Source: Desulfovibrio sp. (lineage in GTDB: Bacteria > Desulfobacterota > Desulfovibrionia > Desulfovibrionales > Desulfovibrionaceae). Taken from it: 64,000 bases of DNA. Numbering within the stretch: position 1 is the first letter of the stretch; every line of letters begins with the position of its first letter. A program made the position numbers and the translations under genes. The stretch spans positions 173,451-237,450 of the forward strand of contig JACQYS010000009.1 in the NCBI GenBank assembly GCA_016208105.1. The letters are read 5' to 3'. This document shows, in pieces, positions 8,472-16,772 of this stretch. The notes below the pieces were generated by a model, which did no database searches, was not told the DNA's origin, and was given only the letters and a program-made list of their open reading frames with translations.

Positions 8472-10742
8472 TCATATCAACCCCGCCTGCTTGAAATGCT
8501 TAAAAAGCGCCTTGGGCGTCATGGGTATTTCGTCCACCCTTACTCCCGTCGCATCCCACACGGCGTTGCGGATGGCCGGAGCCGGGGAGAGAAGCGGCGG
8601 TTCGCCGAGCGACTTGCTGCCGAAGGCGGAGCTTGGCTCGTTGGTCTCCACGAAATCCGCGCCCAGGTCCGGCAGGTCCATGCAGGTGGGCACCTTGTAG
8701 TCCAACAGGTTGTTGTTCAACACCAGGCCCGTCTTCTGGTCCACCAGGAGTTCCTCGGCCAGGGCCCAGCCGATGCCCATGGCCACGCCGCCATGCACCT
8801 GGCCTTCGGCCAACTGGCGGTTCATGACCATGCCCGCGTCGTGCACGTTCAGGATGTCCGTGACCCGGGCCCGGCACAACGGGATGTCCACCTCCACCTG
8901 GGCGAAGGTGCAGCCAAAGGATGGCGGATTGGCCTGGGCCTTGTGCGAGCACTCGCCGAACAGCTGACCACCCCGGTGGACGTGATAGAAGGCGTCCATG
9001 GCAACTTCCTCAAAAGAGGCCAGGGCCTGCCCGTCGCCGACCACCACCGCGTCTTCAATGTCCAGGGAAGAAGCGTCGTGCCCGGTCATCTTGGCGGCGT
9101 GTTCCAGGATGCGATCTCTCAGCTGCGAGGCCGCGCCCTTGACCGCCGGGGCCGCTGTAAAGGTCTGGCGGGAGGCAAACGCGCCGGGATCGAAAGGCGT
9201 GAGGTCCGTGTCCTGGGTGGACACGACATTCACATGCCCTACTGGCACCCCGAGGACCTGGGCGGCCATCTGGGCAAACACGGTGTCCGCGCCCTGGCCT
9301 ATCTCCGTGGCTCCGGCCATGAGCTGCACGGTGCCGTCCTGGTTCAAAAGCACGCGCGCACCGGAGATTTCGGCGGAAATCGGATACACCCCGGTGTTGA
9401 AGCTGAAGCAGGCTACTCCCACCCCGCGGCGCAACGGGCCCGAGCGCTGGCAGGCAACGCGGCGTTCATCCCATTTGAAGGCTTCGCGCCCCTTGCGCAG
9501 GCACTCTGCGATGCCATGGGTGGTAATGACCCGTTTGTTGAGCGGATTTGGCTCTCCCGGAAGCCCCACATTTTGAAGCCTGAATTCAAGCGGATCCATG
9601 CCGAGCTGGCGGGCGGCCTGCTCGGCCATGCAGTCCAGGGCGAAATGAACCTGGGGCGAGCCGTAGCCGCGCATGGCCCCAGCCACGGGCAGATTGGTGT
9701 AGACCGTGGACGCCTTGAAGCCAAAGGCCGCGCGCGGATAGAGCGAAGGACACTTAGCCCCCCCGGCGGACACGATGGAATGGCCATGGGAGGCGTAGCC
9801 CCCGGTGTTGGAGACAACGTCCAGGCTCACGGCGGTGATGCGGCCCTGGCTGGTAACGCCCAAACGGCCGGAAATGTCGAAGGCGTGGCGGGTGCGCGTG
9901 GCCAGCATGCATTCTTCCCGGGAAAGCGCCATCTTCACGGGCAGACCACCCAGCTTCACAGTAAGAAATGCCACGATGGGCTCGATCAACACGTCCTGCT
10001 TGGCCCCGAACCCGCCGCCCACGCAGGGTTTCACCACGCGGATCCGGCTCCAGGGCAGCCCCAAGGCCTGGGCCACCACCCGGCGGCAAATGTGGGGAAT
10101 CTGGGTGGAAGACACTATGGAGATGCGCTTTTCGTCCTCCATCCAGGCATAGGCGGTGTGGTTTTCCAGATGGCAGTGTTGCACCACCGGAGTGCGGTAG
10201 AACCCGGACACCGTCACCTCCGCCTGGGCAAGCAGGGCTTCGGGATCGCCACCGCAGACGAACTGATGGGATTTGAGAAGATTCCCTCCCGGATGGATGG
10301 GCGAAGCCCCAGGAGCCAGAGCAGCTTCTGCAGTGGTCATCACCGGCAGTTCTTCGTACTCCACTTCCACCAGACGCGCGGCCTGTTCGGCCGTCAGCTC
10401 GTCGCGAGCCACCACCACGGCCACCTCGTCTCCGTGATGGCGGACGTGGCGGGTGAGCAAGAGCTTGTCCGCAACGTCGCGGTGCCCGGGATCAAGATGC
10501 CAGGGGTGGCCAGCGGTGGGAAACACAATGTCCGGCACGTCCTCGAAGGTGAACACCGCCTCCACCCCGGGCAGTGCCAAGGCTTTCGACGTATCGATTC
10601 GCCGGACCATGCCGTGGGCGATGGGGGAACGCACGAACTTGGCATGGCGCATGCCGGGCATGGTCAGGTCGTCGGTGTAGCGGGCGCGGCCGGTCACTTT
10701 GGCCGGACCGTCCACACGCCTTACGGAATCGCCAACGGCCAT
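8472..10742 (-). CDS. xdhA: Xanthine-dehydrogenase-family molybdenum-binding subunit
   Basis: 756 residues, close to E. coli XdhA (752). It begins with GDSVRRVDGPAKVTGRARYTDD, the usual first block, abbreviated here to RRVDGPAKVTGRARYTDD. Molybdopterin-contact segments include CVGGGFGAKQD, AGAMRGYGSPQ and TEIGQGADTV, and the catalytic glutamate region SLGEPPLLSPAPAI is near the C-terminus. The enzyme would hydroxylate a purine or related heterocycle in the cytoplasm. The start overlaps yqeB by 22 bases. Neighbouring yqeB, yqeC and ygfK suggest it may use the labile-selenium form of the cofactor; that is inference. Confidence 0.94.
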   Translation of the reverse strand: MAVGDSVRRVDGPAKVTGRARYTDDLTMPGMRHAKFVRSPIAHGMVRRIDTSKALALPGVEAVFTFEDVPDIVFPTAGHPWHLDPGHRDVADKLLLTRHVRHHGDEVAVVVARDELTAEQAARLVEVEYEELPVMTTAEAALAPGASPIHPGGNLLKSHQFVCGGDPEALLAQAEVTVSGFYRTPVVQHCHLENHTAYAWMEDEKRISIVSSTQIPHICRRVVAQALGLPWSRIRVVKPCVGGGFGAKQDVLIEPIVAFLTVKLGGLPVKMALSREECMLATRTRHAFDISGRLGVTSQGRITAVSLDVVSNTGGYASHGHSIVSAGGAKCPSLYPRAAFGFKASTVYTNLPVAGAMRGYGSPQVHFALDCMAEQAARQLGMDPLEFRLQNVGLPGEPNPLNKRVITTHGIAECLRKGREAFKWDERRVACQRSGPLRRGVGVACFSFNTGVYPISAEISGARVLLNQDGTVQLMAGATEIGQGADTVFAQMAAQVLGVPVGHVNVVSTQDTDLTPFDPGAFASRQTFTAAPAVKGAASQLRDRILEHAAKMTGHDASSLDIEDAVVVGDGQALASFEEVAMDAFYHVHRGGQLFGECSHKAQANPPSFGCTFAQVEVDIPLCRARVTDILNVHDAGMVMNRQLAEGQVHGGVAMGIGWALAEELLVDQKTGLVLNNNLLDYKVPTCMDLPDLGADFVETNEPSSAFGSKSLGEPPLLSPAPAIRNAVWDATGVRVDEIPMTPKALFKHFKQAGLI

Positions 10743-11575
10743 ACGGCCTCCTCCTCGCTGTTTTGGACGCCCGGACCTGAGTTGAACCTTTCCAGGACAG
10801 CTTCCAGCACTCCGCCGCCAACGGCCAGGGCCTTGTCCGAAACCCGGTCGCAGGCGACCTGGTCCCCCCTGGGGTCCACGTCCCCCACCTTGAGCCCGGC
10901 GGTAACCGGCGACAGATTGGGCAGTATACCCCTCAGCACCCCGGAGATCACCGAGACCACGGGCCTTCCGGCCACCAATCCGACGGTTTCACCCGCCCTC
11001 ACGGCGTGGCCGACATCCAGGCATGTCTCGAAAATTCCTTCAACGGGCGCACGCAGCACGCGCTCTGTGGTGTAGCCCATCACCATGCCGGGGATTCCCG
11101 TATTAGGAAGGGCCGCGCCAGTGGCTACCACCCGGCCCAGGCCGGACCCCCGATGTGTCTCAACGACACGGTGGCAGTCGCTCCCCGCTGTAAAACCAGG
11201 GCCCAGACCGACCACAAGCGGCGCGTCCCGCATGGATGTCCCCAGGTTGCGCTTGGCCATGACCGCGTCCACCAGCACGTCGGGCTTCAGGAGTTCAAGC
11301 GAAGCGGCAAGTGGGTCCACCAGGATGGGCAGGTTTCCTTCAGCCAGCACTCTGTTCACGTCCTCAACACCATGGGCCAATTCGGCCGTCATCCCTTCCA
11401 CCGTGTGCCGCCCCAGACGTACGGCTTCACTAAACGATGCCATGCGCCGCACGGCCATGGGGTTGTCGCGCTCCAGCATAACCAGGCGGGTGAACCCGGA
11501 ACGAACAAGGCGCAGGGCCACTCCGGTGGCCAGGTCGCCAGCGCCACGGATGACTATACGCAGTTTGTTCAGCAC
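10721..11575 (-). CDS. yqeB: YqeB-type protein of the selenium-dependent molybdenum hydroxylase system
   Basis: 284 residues. A nucleotide-binding-like IRGAGDLATGVALRL at residues 8-22 and the conserved DAVMAKRNLGT, GLGPGFTAGSDCHRVVET and GVLRGILPN segments are typical of YqeB. The family always travels with selenium-dependent hydroxylases and is thought to act in selenium delivery or cofactor maturation; no reaction is proven. The start is a GTG overlapping the ygfK stop by seven bases. Its C-terminal end overlaps xdhA by 22 bases, so translation of the three genes is probably coupled. Confidence 0.9.
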   Translation of the reverse strand: MLNKLRIVIRGAGDLATGVALRLVRSGFTRLVMLERDNPMAVRRMASFSEAVRLGRHTVEGMTAELAHGVEDVNRVLAEGNLPILVDPLAASLELLKPDVLVDAVMAKRNLGTSMRDAPLVVGLGPGFTAGSDCHRVVETHRGSGLGRVVATGAALPNTGIPGMVMGYTTERVLRAPVEGIFETCLDVGHAVRAGETVGLVAGRPVVSVISGVLRGILPNLSPVTAGLKVGDVDPRGDQVACDRVSDKALAVGGGVLEAVLERFNSGPGVQNSEEEAVWPLAIP

Positions 11576-14133
11576 GGCTCTCCCAGTGAAAAGGGCAACG
11601 CCCTGGAGGCGAGAACATACAGAACCGCCGTCTGGGCCGCCAGGGCCAGATCAGCCTGTTCGACGCCAGGAAGAAGCTCCACCCGCAGGGCCTGGAACGA
11701 TCCGTGGGACAGCAGCGCACGGGCCTCGGGAGTTGCCACGAGCAGGCCAGCAGCATCTTCATTGACGGTTACGCACCGCCTGTCCAGCAAAGCCTCCATC
11801 CGGCCTGGCCCGCTGAACCACGCGCCCTCGCCCGATGCCTCGAAGCTCGCCTTGGAGAGGTGCATGCGGAATTTGTCCTTGTAGGGCGCACCAGCAGTCG
11901 GGCAGAAACTCGCACAATTGCCGCACTCGTTGCAGAAATCCGCCAGGTTCACCACCTGATAAAGCTGCGCTGCCGAAGCGCTCCCAAGGGTTTCGACACG
12001 CACTCCATCGCTTGATTGCACCGCCCGTTGCAGTGGGTAGACCAGGTTCCCGCCCGGCAGGGCGATGTTGGCCCTGTTGGGGCAGACGGTCACGCAGACG
12101 CCGCACACCTTGTCGCACCCCAGGCATCGCGAGGCCTCCATGCGGACATCGTTCGCTGTGTCAGCGGCTTGCCCGGCAAAACGGCGGGTAGCCTTGGCCA
12201 ATGCCAAACCTTGGAAGTCAATGGTGGAATCTTCTCGTGGGGCCTCGGGCAAAACAGCAAGCAGGCCACGAGATTTCAAAAAACGCACGGCCGTTTCCCG
12301 CCCTCTGCCAACTGCCGCGGCCAGCCCTCCCGGCCCGTTGGCTGTGCCGAGAGTGTCCAGGGCGTTCTCGGGAGCGTCGCCCTGGCGTAGGGCGATGCCC
12401 AGGGACACGATGGCGTCCTTATCCTTCGCCCCCTCAGCGCCAGCCAAAAGCTTCGCGTCGCGAGACGGACATGGCCCGTACACGGTCACGTCCACCCCGG
12501 CCAAGGCGAGATAATACGCGCAACACAGACCCTCGATGCCTGAGCCTCTTAAGGCAACGGACACACCCGCCGGCTCGGCCCTGCCCTGGCGGGCGTCGTG
12601 TTCTTTAACCCTGGCCACACCCTTCTTCACCGCCCGGATGCGCAACGGTTCGTCGTAGTTGATGCGGGTGCAGCGCGGCTGGCAGAGCCGATCACACACG
12701 GAGCCCAGAAGGTTCGGGAACGGATTGGTGGCCAGTATGGTTGCAAGGGCCAGGTCGAACCGCCCCGCAGCCGCAAATCCCATGTACCGGGGAATATCCT
12801 GCCCGGCGGAGCATCCCTGCACGCACGGAGCCTGGGCGCAGTCGAACCGGGTGAGTTTCCGGCCTGATTTAATGAGCGGATACGGGTGAGCACTCTTGCG
12901 GTAGCGCGGGTCCTTGGCGGCACTCTCGGCATAGGCCGCAAGGTCCACCGGAACCGTTCCGCGCATAGTCTCCACGCACTGGCGCAGGCGGCCGTACCCT
13001 CCGGGTTTTAAAAGGTCCGTGCAGATGGTCACGGGGGTGAGCCCGGCTCCGACCACCTGAGCCACGTTGAAGGCGTCCACCCCGGCGCAGAAGGAGATGT
13101 CGAGATCGCCCGCGAAAACGTCGCGGAGCTTGGCGGCCAGGGCGATGCTCACCGGGTGCAGGGCGCGCCCCGAGAGATAGAGCATCTTCTCGTTCTCAGG
13201 CAGGTTGCCCGGATTGACCACCTCCAGGGTGTTGGTGAGCTTCACCCCGAAATGCACCCCGGCTTTTCGAGCCACCTCCTTGAGCGAGGCGATGAGTTCC
13301 ACTGCCTGGGCGAACTTCAGGTCGTGGGCAAAGGCCTGGTCCGGTATCTCCACCGGATAGCCCAGCTCGCCGATCACGAGCCCACGCACCTCGTCCGGCC
13401 CCAGGAGCGTGGGGTTTAGCTTAACGCAGGTGTGAAGGCCCCGGTCCTCAAGGAAATAGCGGGCGATGCGCTCTATCTCGTCCGGAGGGCAGCCGTGCAT
13501 GGTGGACAGGGTGAGGTTGTCCGAAACCTTGTCAGGAAGGTCCATGCCAGCAAGCCCAGGATAGATGGGCGCCAAGCGATCCTTGAGTTCCCGGACCGCG
13601 TCCGGGCAGTGGGTCATGGCGTCCAGGAATTGGCCCATGGCAGGGCTTTTCACCCCGGCAAGATCGTAACCGGCGCTCATGTTCAGAATGAAACCAGCCT
13701 CGGGGCCCACATGGCCAAGATGCTCGCGCAACACATGCAGCAAGACCATGGCCGTCAGGTACTGCCCGAAGGACTGCCCAAGCGTAAGTTCCTGGGACCA
13801 CTCGCAGTTGTAGCCCTCGTCCTGGGCCGCTATGCAGGGTTTGGTGACGTTTTGTTCATCCAAGACCTGAACGGTCTTGAGCTCGATGAACCTCGCCCCG
13901 CACAGCCAGGCGCTCACGATGTTCTGGGCCATCTGGGTGTGCGGCCCGGCAGCCACGCCGAGCGGGGTTTCCAACAACCTGCCGTAGCGCTGACACCGGA
14001 AGGGGTCGGAAGCCTTGGGCGTAAAGAAAAGACTTTGCGCCATACCGAAGATTTCACCCTGCGAAAGACCGGAAAGTATCCAACGCAGAAGCGTTTCAGG
14101 AGACGCCGGGAAAAAAGCGTCGCGCTTTTTCAC
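11569..14133 (-). CDS. ygfK: YgfK-type Fe-S oxidoreductase (putative selenate reductase subunit), with shortened flavin/NAD domain
   Basis: 854 residues from a GTG that overlaps the hydantoinase stop by four bases and has GGAGG five bases upstream. Residues 1-400 match the dihydroorotate-dehydrogenase-like YgfK core (AAGPHTQMAQNIV, RFIELKTVQ, STMHGCPPDEIE, KLTNTLE, DLLKPGGYGRL). Residues 430-490 carry the cysteine-rich linker of the GltD family (APCVQGC, CDRLCQPRC). Two ferredoxin motifs follow, CLGCDKVCGVCVTVCP (670-684) and CNECGNCASFCP. Between them, residues 524-665 replace the usual FAD/NAD(P)H domain: the GxGxxG is RGSGIEG and the second dinucleotide motif is absent. The protein is about 160-180 residues shorter than E. 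coli YgfK. YgfK is now linked to anaerobic purine breakdown. Confidence 0.88.
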   Translation of the reverse strand: MKKRDAFFPASPETLLRWILSGLSQGEIFGMAQSLFFTPKASDPFRCQRYGRLLETPLGVAAGPHTQMAQNIVSAWLCGARFIELKTVQVLDEQNVTKPCIAAQDEGYNCEWSQELTLGQSFGQYLTAMVLLHVLREHLGHVGPEAGFILNMSAGYDLAGVKSPAMGQFLDAMTHCPDAVRELKDRLAPIYPGLAGMDLPDKVSDNLTLSTMHGCPPDEIERIARYFLEDRGLHTCVKLNPTLLGPDEVRGLVIGELGYPVEIPDQAFAHDLKFAQAVELIASLKEVARKAGVHFGVKLTNTLEVVNPGNLPENEKMLYLSGRALHPVSIALAAKLRDVFAGDLDISFCAGVDAFNVAQVVGAGLTPVTICTDLLKPGGYGRLRQCVETMRGTVPVDLAAYAESAAKDPRYRKSAHPYPLIKSGRKLTRFDCAQAPCVQGCSAGQDIPRYMGFAAAGRFDLALATILATNPFPNLLGSVCDRLCQPRCTRINYDEPLRIRAVKKGVARVKEHDARQGRAEPAGVSVALRGSGIEGLCCAYYLALAGVDVTVYGPCPSRDAKLLAGAEGAKDKDAIVSLGIALRQGDAPENALDTLGTANGPGGLAAAVGRGRETAVRFLKSRGLLAVLPEAPREDSTIDFQGLALAKATRRFAGQAADTANDVRMEASRCLGCDKVCGVCVTVCPNRANIALPGGNLVYPLQRAVQSSDGVRVETLGSASAAQLYQVVNLADFCNECGNCASFCPTAGAPYKDKFRMHLSKASFEASGEGAWFSGPGRMEALLDRRCVTVNEDAAGLLVATPEARALLSHGSFQALRVELLPGVEQADLALAAQTAVLYVLASRALPFSLGEPC

Positions 14134-15503
14134 ATGGCCTCCAGCGAGCGGGGAGTGAACCTCCCCCATGCGGGTTCTCCGGCAAACACTCCCTCCGAAA
14201 CCACTTTCTTGCCGCGTGAGAGAACGTGGCGCGGCCACCCACGCGCAGCCATGCCCTCGTATGGAGTGTAGTCGACCGCCTGGGTCAGGTTCGCAGCCCG
14301 TATCACCCTTTCGCTGTCAGGATCGAGCACGGTGATGTCCGCGTCGAAACCGGGCTCCAGCCATCCTTTCCTGGTCAACCCCATGATGCGGGCTGGCGAG
14401 GTGCAGCATATGTCCACGAAACGCTCGAGCGTGATGCGCCGGGTCAATACCCCGAACGTGAAGAGAAGCGGCAATCTGGTCTCGACGCCCGGAACCCCGC
14501 CGGGACAAGCGAAGACATCGCTTGCTCCCAGTGCGCGCTTGTCCTCCAGGGAAAAGGCGCAGTGATCCGTGGCCACCACGGAGACCGTACCGTCCGCAAC
14601 CCCCTGCCACAGGGCCTCTTGGTCGGTTTTTTTGCGCAGCGGCGGGGCCATGGCGCAAGCGAGCCCGTCCGGCTCAAGGTATCGGGAATCGTCTAGAAGC
14701 AGATACTGCGGGCAGGTTTCGGCGATCACCTTGAGCCCGGACGCCCTGGCTTGGCGCACTGCGTCCACCCCATCGGCAGTGGACAGATGCACCACGTAGA
14801 GCGTGGCCCCGGCGGTTCGGGCAAAGGCTATTGCCTGCCTGACAGCCAGGGATTCGGCATAACCGGGCCGAGAGAGCGCAAGACTCATGGGGTCGGACCA
14901 GGCAGTGGTCCGCAAGCGGCGTGTGAGATATTCAATTACGGCGTGGTCTTCGCAATGGACCGCCACCAGAAGAGGTTCGGGCGACTGCGCCGCCGCATCG
15001 AACAGAGCCAGAAGGTCTTCTTCGTTCAGCCTGCCAGCGTAGGTGGTATACGCCTTGAGCGAGGCATACCCGGCCTGGGCCAGCCTGGGAACGTCCGCCA
15101 GCACGCCCTCGCCTGCCCGCTGGGCCACGCCGTGGAAGGCGTAGTCGATGCAGCACTCGCCATCGGCTAATTTGCGAAACGCGTCCAGCTGATGAAAAAG
15201 CCCGCAGCCTTGCGGGCCAAATCCGGGATGCTCCACAATGCAGGTGACCCCGCCCATGGCCGCGGCCTTGAGACCCTGGCGGAATCCGTCGCTTACCTTG
15301 GCGAACCCAACGTCCAGCCCGAAATGCGTGTGCGCGTCCACCCCTCCGGGAATGACCAGGCAGCCTGAAGCGTCCACGATTTCGGCCCCGGAGCGGGAAA
15401 GGCTGTCCCCCACTTCGAGAACAACCCCGTTCTCGGTCAGCACGTCTGCCGTGAACGTGGCTTCGGCCGTGGCCACAGTGCCACCGGCCACCAGCAGCCG
15501 CAC
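14130..15503 (-). CDS. hyuA: Dihydropyrimidinase/hydantoinase-like cyclic amidohydrolase (HyuA type)
   Basis: 457 residues from a GTG with GGGGG nearby. Amidohydrolase features: GGVDAHTHFGLD (metal-binding HxH), SLKAYTTYAG with the lysine expected to be carboxylated, VHCEDH and VVHLSTADG histidines, and VVATDHCAFS containing the catalytic aspartate. The reaction is hydrolytic opening of a five- or six-membered cyclic ureide. E. coli has the equivalent hyuA gene in its yge cluster. It abuts ssnA (adjacent codons, no gap) and overlaps ygfK by four bases, so the three are translated together. The natural substrate is likely a purine-derived hydantoin or dihydropyrimidine, by context. Confidence 0.92.
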   Translation of the reverse strand: MRLLVAGGTVATAEATFTADVLTENGVVLEVGDSLSRSGAEIVDASGCLVIPGGVDAHTHFGLDVGFAKVSDGFRQGLKAAAMGGVTCIVEHPGFGPQGCGLFHQLDAFRKLADGECCIDYAFHGVAQRAGEGVLADVPRLAQAGYASLKAYTTYAGRLNEEDLLALFDAAAQSPEPLLVAVHCEDHAVIEYLTRRLRTTAWSDPMSLALSRPGYAESLAVRQAIAFARTAGATLYVVHLSTADGVDAVRQARASGLKVIAETCPQYLLLDDSRYLEPDGLACAMAPPLRKKTDQEALWQGVADGTVSVVATDHCAFSLEDKRALGASDVFACPGGVPGVETRLPLLFTFGVLTRRITLERFVDICCTSPARIMGLTRKGWLEPGFDADITVLDPDSERVIRAANLTQAVDYTPYEGMAARGWPRHVLSRGKKVVSEGVFAGEPAWGRFTPRSLEAM

Positions 15504-16772
15504 CTAATTTTCCCCCAGCTTGGCCCACAACCTGCGAGCCTGCTCCCGGGAAAACCGCAGAATATCTGACTCGTCCGCGCCCACGAGCTTGCGGTCCTCC
15601 ACCACCACCTTGCCCTGGGCGATCACCGTGCGCATATGGCGCGAGCGCAGCCCGTAGATGAAGTGGCTGGTGAAGTTCGTGGGGGTCACGTCCGTGGGCG
15701 GATCGTAATCCAGCACCACCAGATTGTTGCCTCCGTCCCCGGGTGCGCCCATGCCCGCCACGTAAGCGTGCGTGGCCCGAAAGCGCAGGTAGGCGCCCAT
15801 GGGGGTCACGCCGTCCAGGCCCTGGCCCACCAGATAGGCCACCTGGACTGAGCGGAACATGTCCGAGTGCATGCCGTCGGTACCGAGCATCACGCGCGGG
15901 CCGAAATCGGAATACCCGGTCAGGCCCACGGCGTTATTCAAGTTGCTCTCGGCGTTCTGCACCACCCAGGCGGATGAGCGGCGGATGATCTCGCGCTCGG
16001 CGTCGTCAAGATGGACGCAATGAACGAGAAGTGAACGAGGCAGGTCCAGCACGCCGTTGTCCTTCAGCCGCTCTATCACCCGTTTCCCGTACGTTTCCTG
16101 GCAGTGCTGCTGGTCGCAGGCGTCTTCGGCCACGTGCATGTGGATGCCAGTGCCGTGCTTGTCGGCCAGGTCCACTGCCCGGGCCAGGAGGGCGTCGTCC
16201 ACGGTGAAGGAGGCGTGCAGGCCAACGTGGCCCATGCGCCCGGATGAAAGATAGGCGTCGGTTTCAGCGAGCCCGGCCTCGCTTGCGGCTTCGCCGTCGC
16301 GGCCGCTTATTTCATAGCAGAGCAGATGGCCCAGGCCCACCTTGTCGAAGGCCTTGGCGATGGTCTCCAGGCTGCCGGAAACCGCGTTTGGCGACGAGTG
16401 GTGGTCGATGACGAAGGTGACGCCGGACTTGGCGCAGGCCATGGCCGTGGCCAGGGCGGACGCCTCGATCATGTCCTTGTCCAGACACTTGTCCAGGCGC
16501 CACCAGACCTGCTCCAGAATCTCCCTGAAGCTGCCGGGCTTCTTGCGTGCCTGGGGCATGCCCCGGGCCAGGGCTGAATAAATGTGGTGGTGGCCGCAGG
16601 CAAAGGAGCGCATGACCGTCCTGCCGCCGCAATCCAGGCTTTTGGCACCCTCGGGGATTTCGCCCACCGGGGTCACTCCACCGGTTGGGCCCTCGTCCAC
16701 GGCCAGATGCGTGGGTTTCATGGTGAAGCCGGCCGGGTCCAGATACATGGCGTCGCGCAGATAGAGCGTCAC
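15504..16772 (-). CDS. ssnA: SsnA-type aminohydrolase
   Basis: 422 residues. Amidohydrolase metal site: SFACGHHHIYSALARGM (HxH-like), VGLHASFTVDD, IHMHVAED, LLVHCVHLDD and LGTDGMHSDMF. The length and motif set match SsnA, relatives of guanine deaminase and chlorohydrolase. SsnA is one of the conserved genes of the anaerobic purine-degradation cluster, acting on a ring or amidine intermediate; the precise step is still debated. Its ATG overlaps the xdhD stop by four bases. No signal peptide, so cytoplasmic. Confidence 0.93.
   Translation of the reverse strand: MTLYLRDAMYLDPAGFTMKPTHLAVDEGPTGGVTPVGEIPEGAKSLDCGGRTVMRSFACGHHHIYSALARGMPQARKKPGSFREILEQVWWRLDKCLDKDMIEASALATAMACAKSGVTFVIDHHSSPNAVSGSLETIAKAFDKVGLGHLLCYEISGRDGEAASEAGLAETDAYLSSGRMGHVGLHASFTVDDALLARAVDLADKHGTGIHMHVAEDACDQQHCQETYGKRVIERLKDNGVLDLPRSLLVHCVHLDDAEREIIRRSSAWVVQNAESNLNNAVGLTGYSDFGPRVMLGTDGMHSDMFRSVQVAYLVGQGLDGVTPMGAYLRFRATHAYVAGMGAPGDGGNNLVVLDYDPPTDVTPTNFTSHFIYGLRSRHMRTVIAQGKVVVEDRKLVGADESDILRFSREQARRLWAKLGEN

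Noticed and set aside
7851..11075. Very long plus-strand open frame (over 1,000 codons) across the xdh genes
   Set aside because: It is antisense to xdhA, xdhB and yqeB, which have complete family motifs. The translation is rich in His, Gly and Arg with no recognised domain, as expected of the antisense frame of GC-rich genes.
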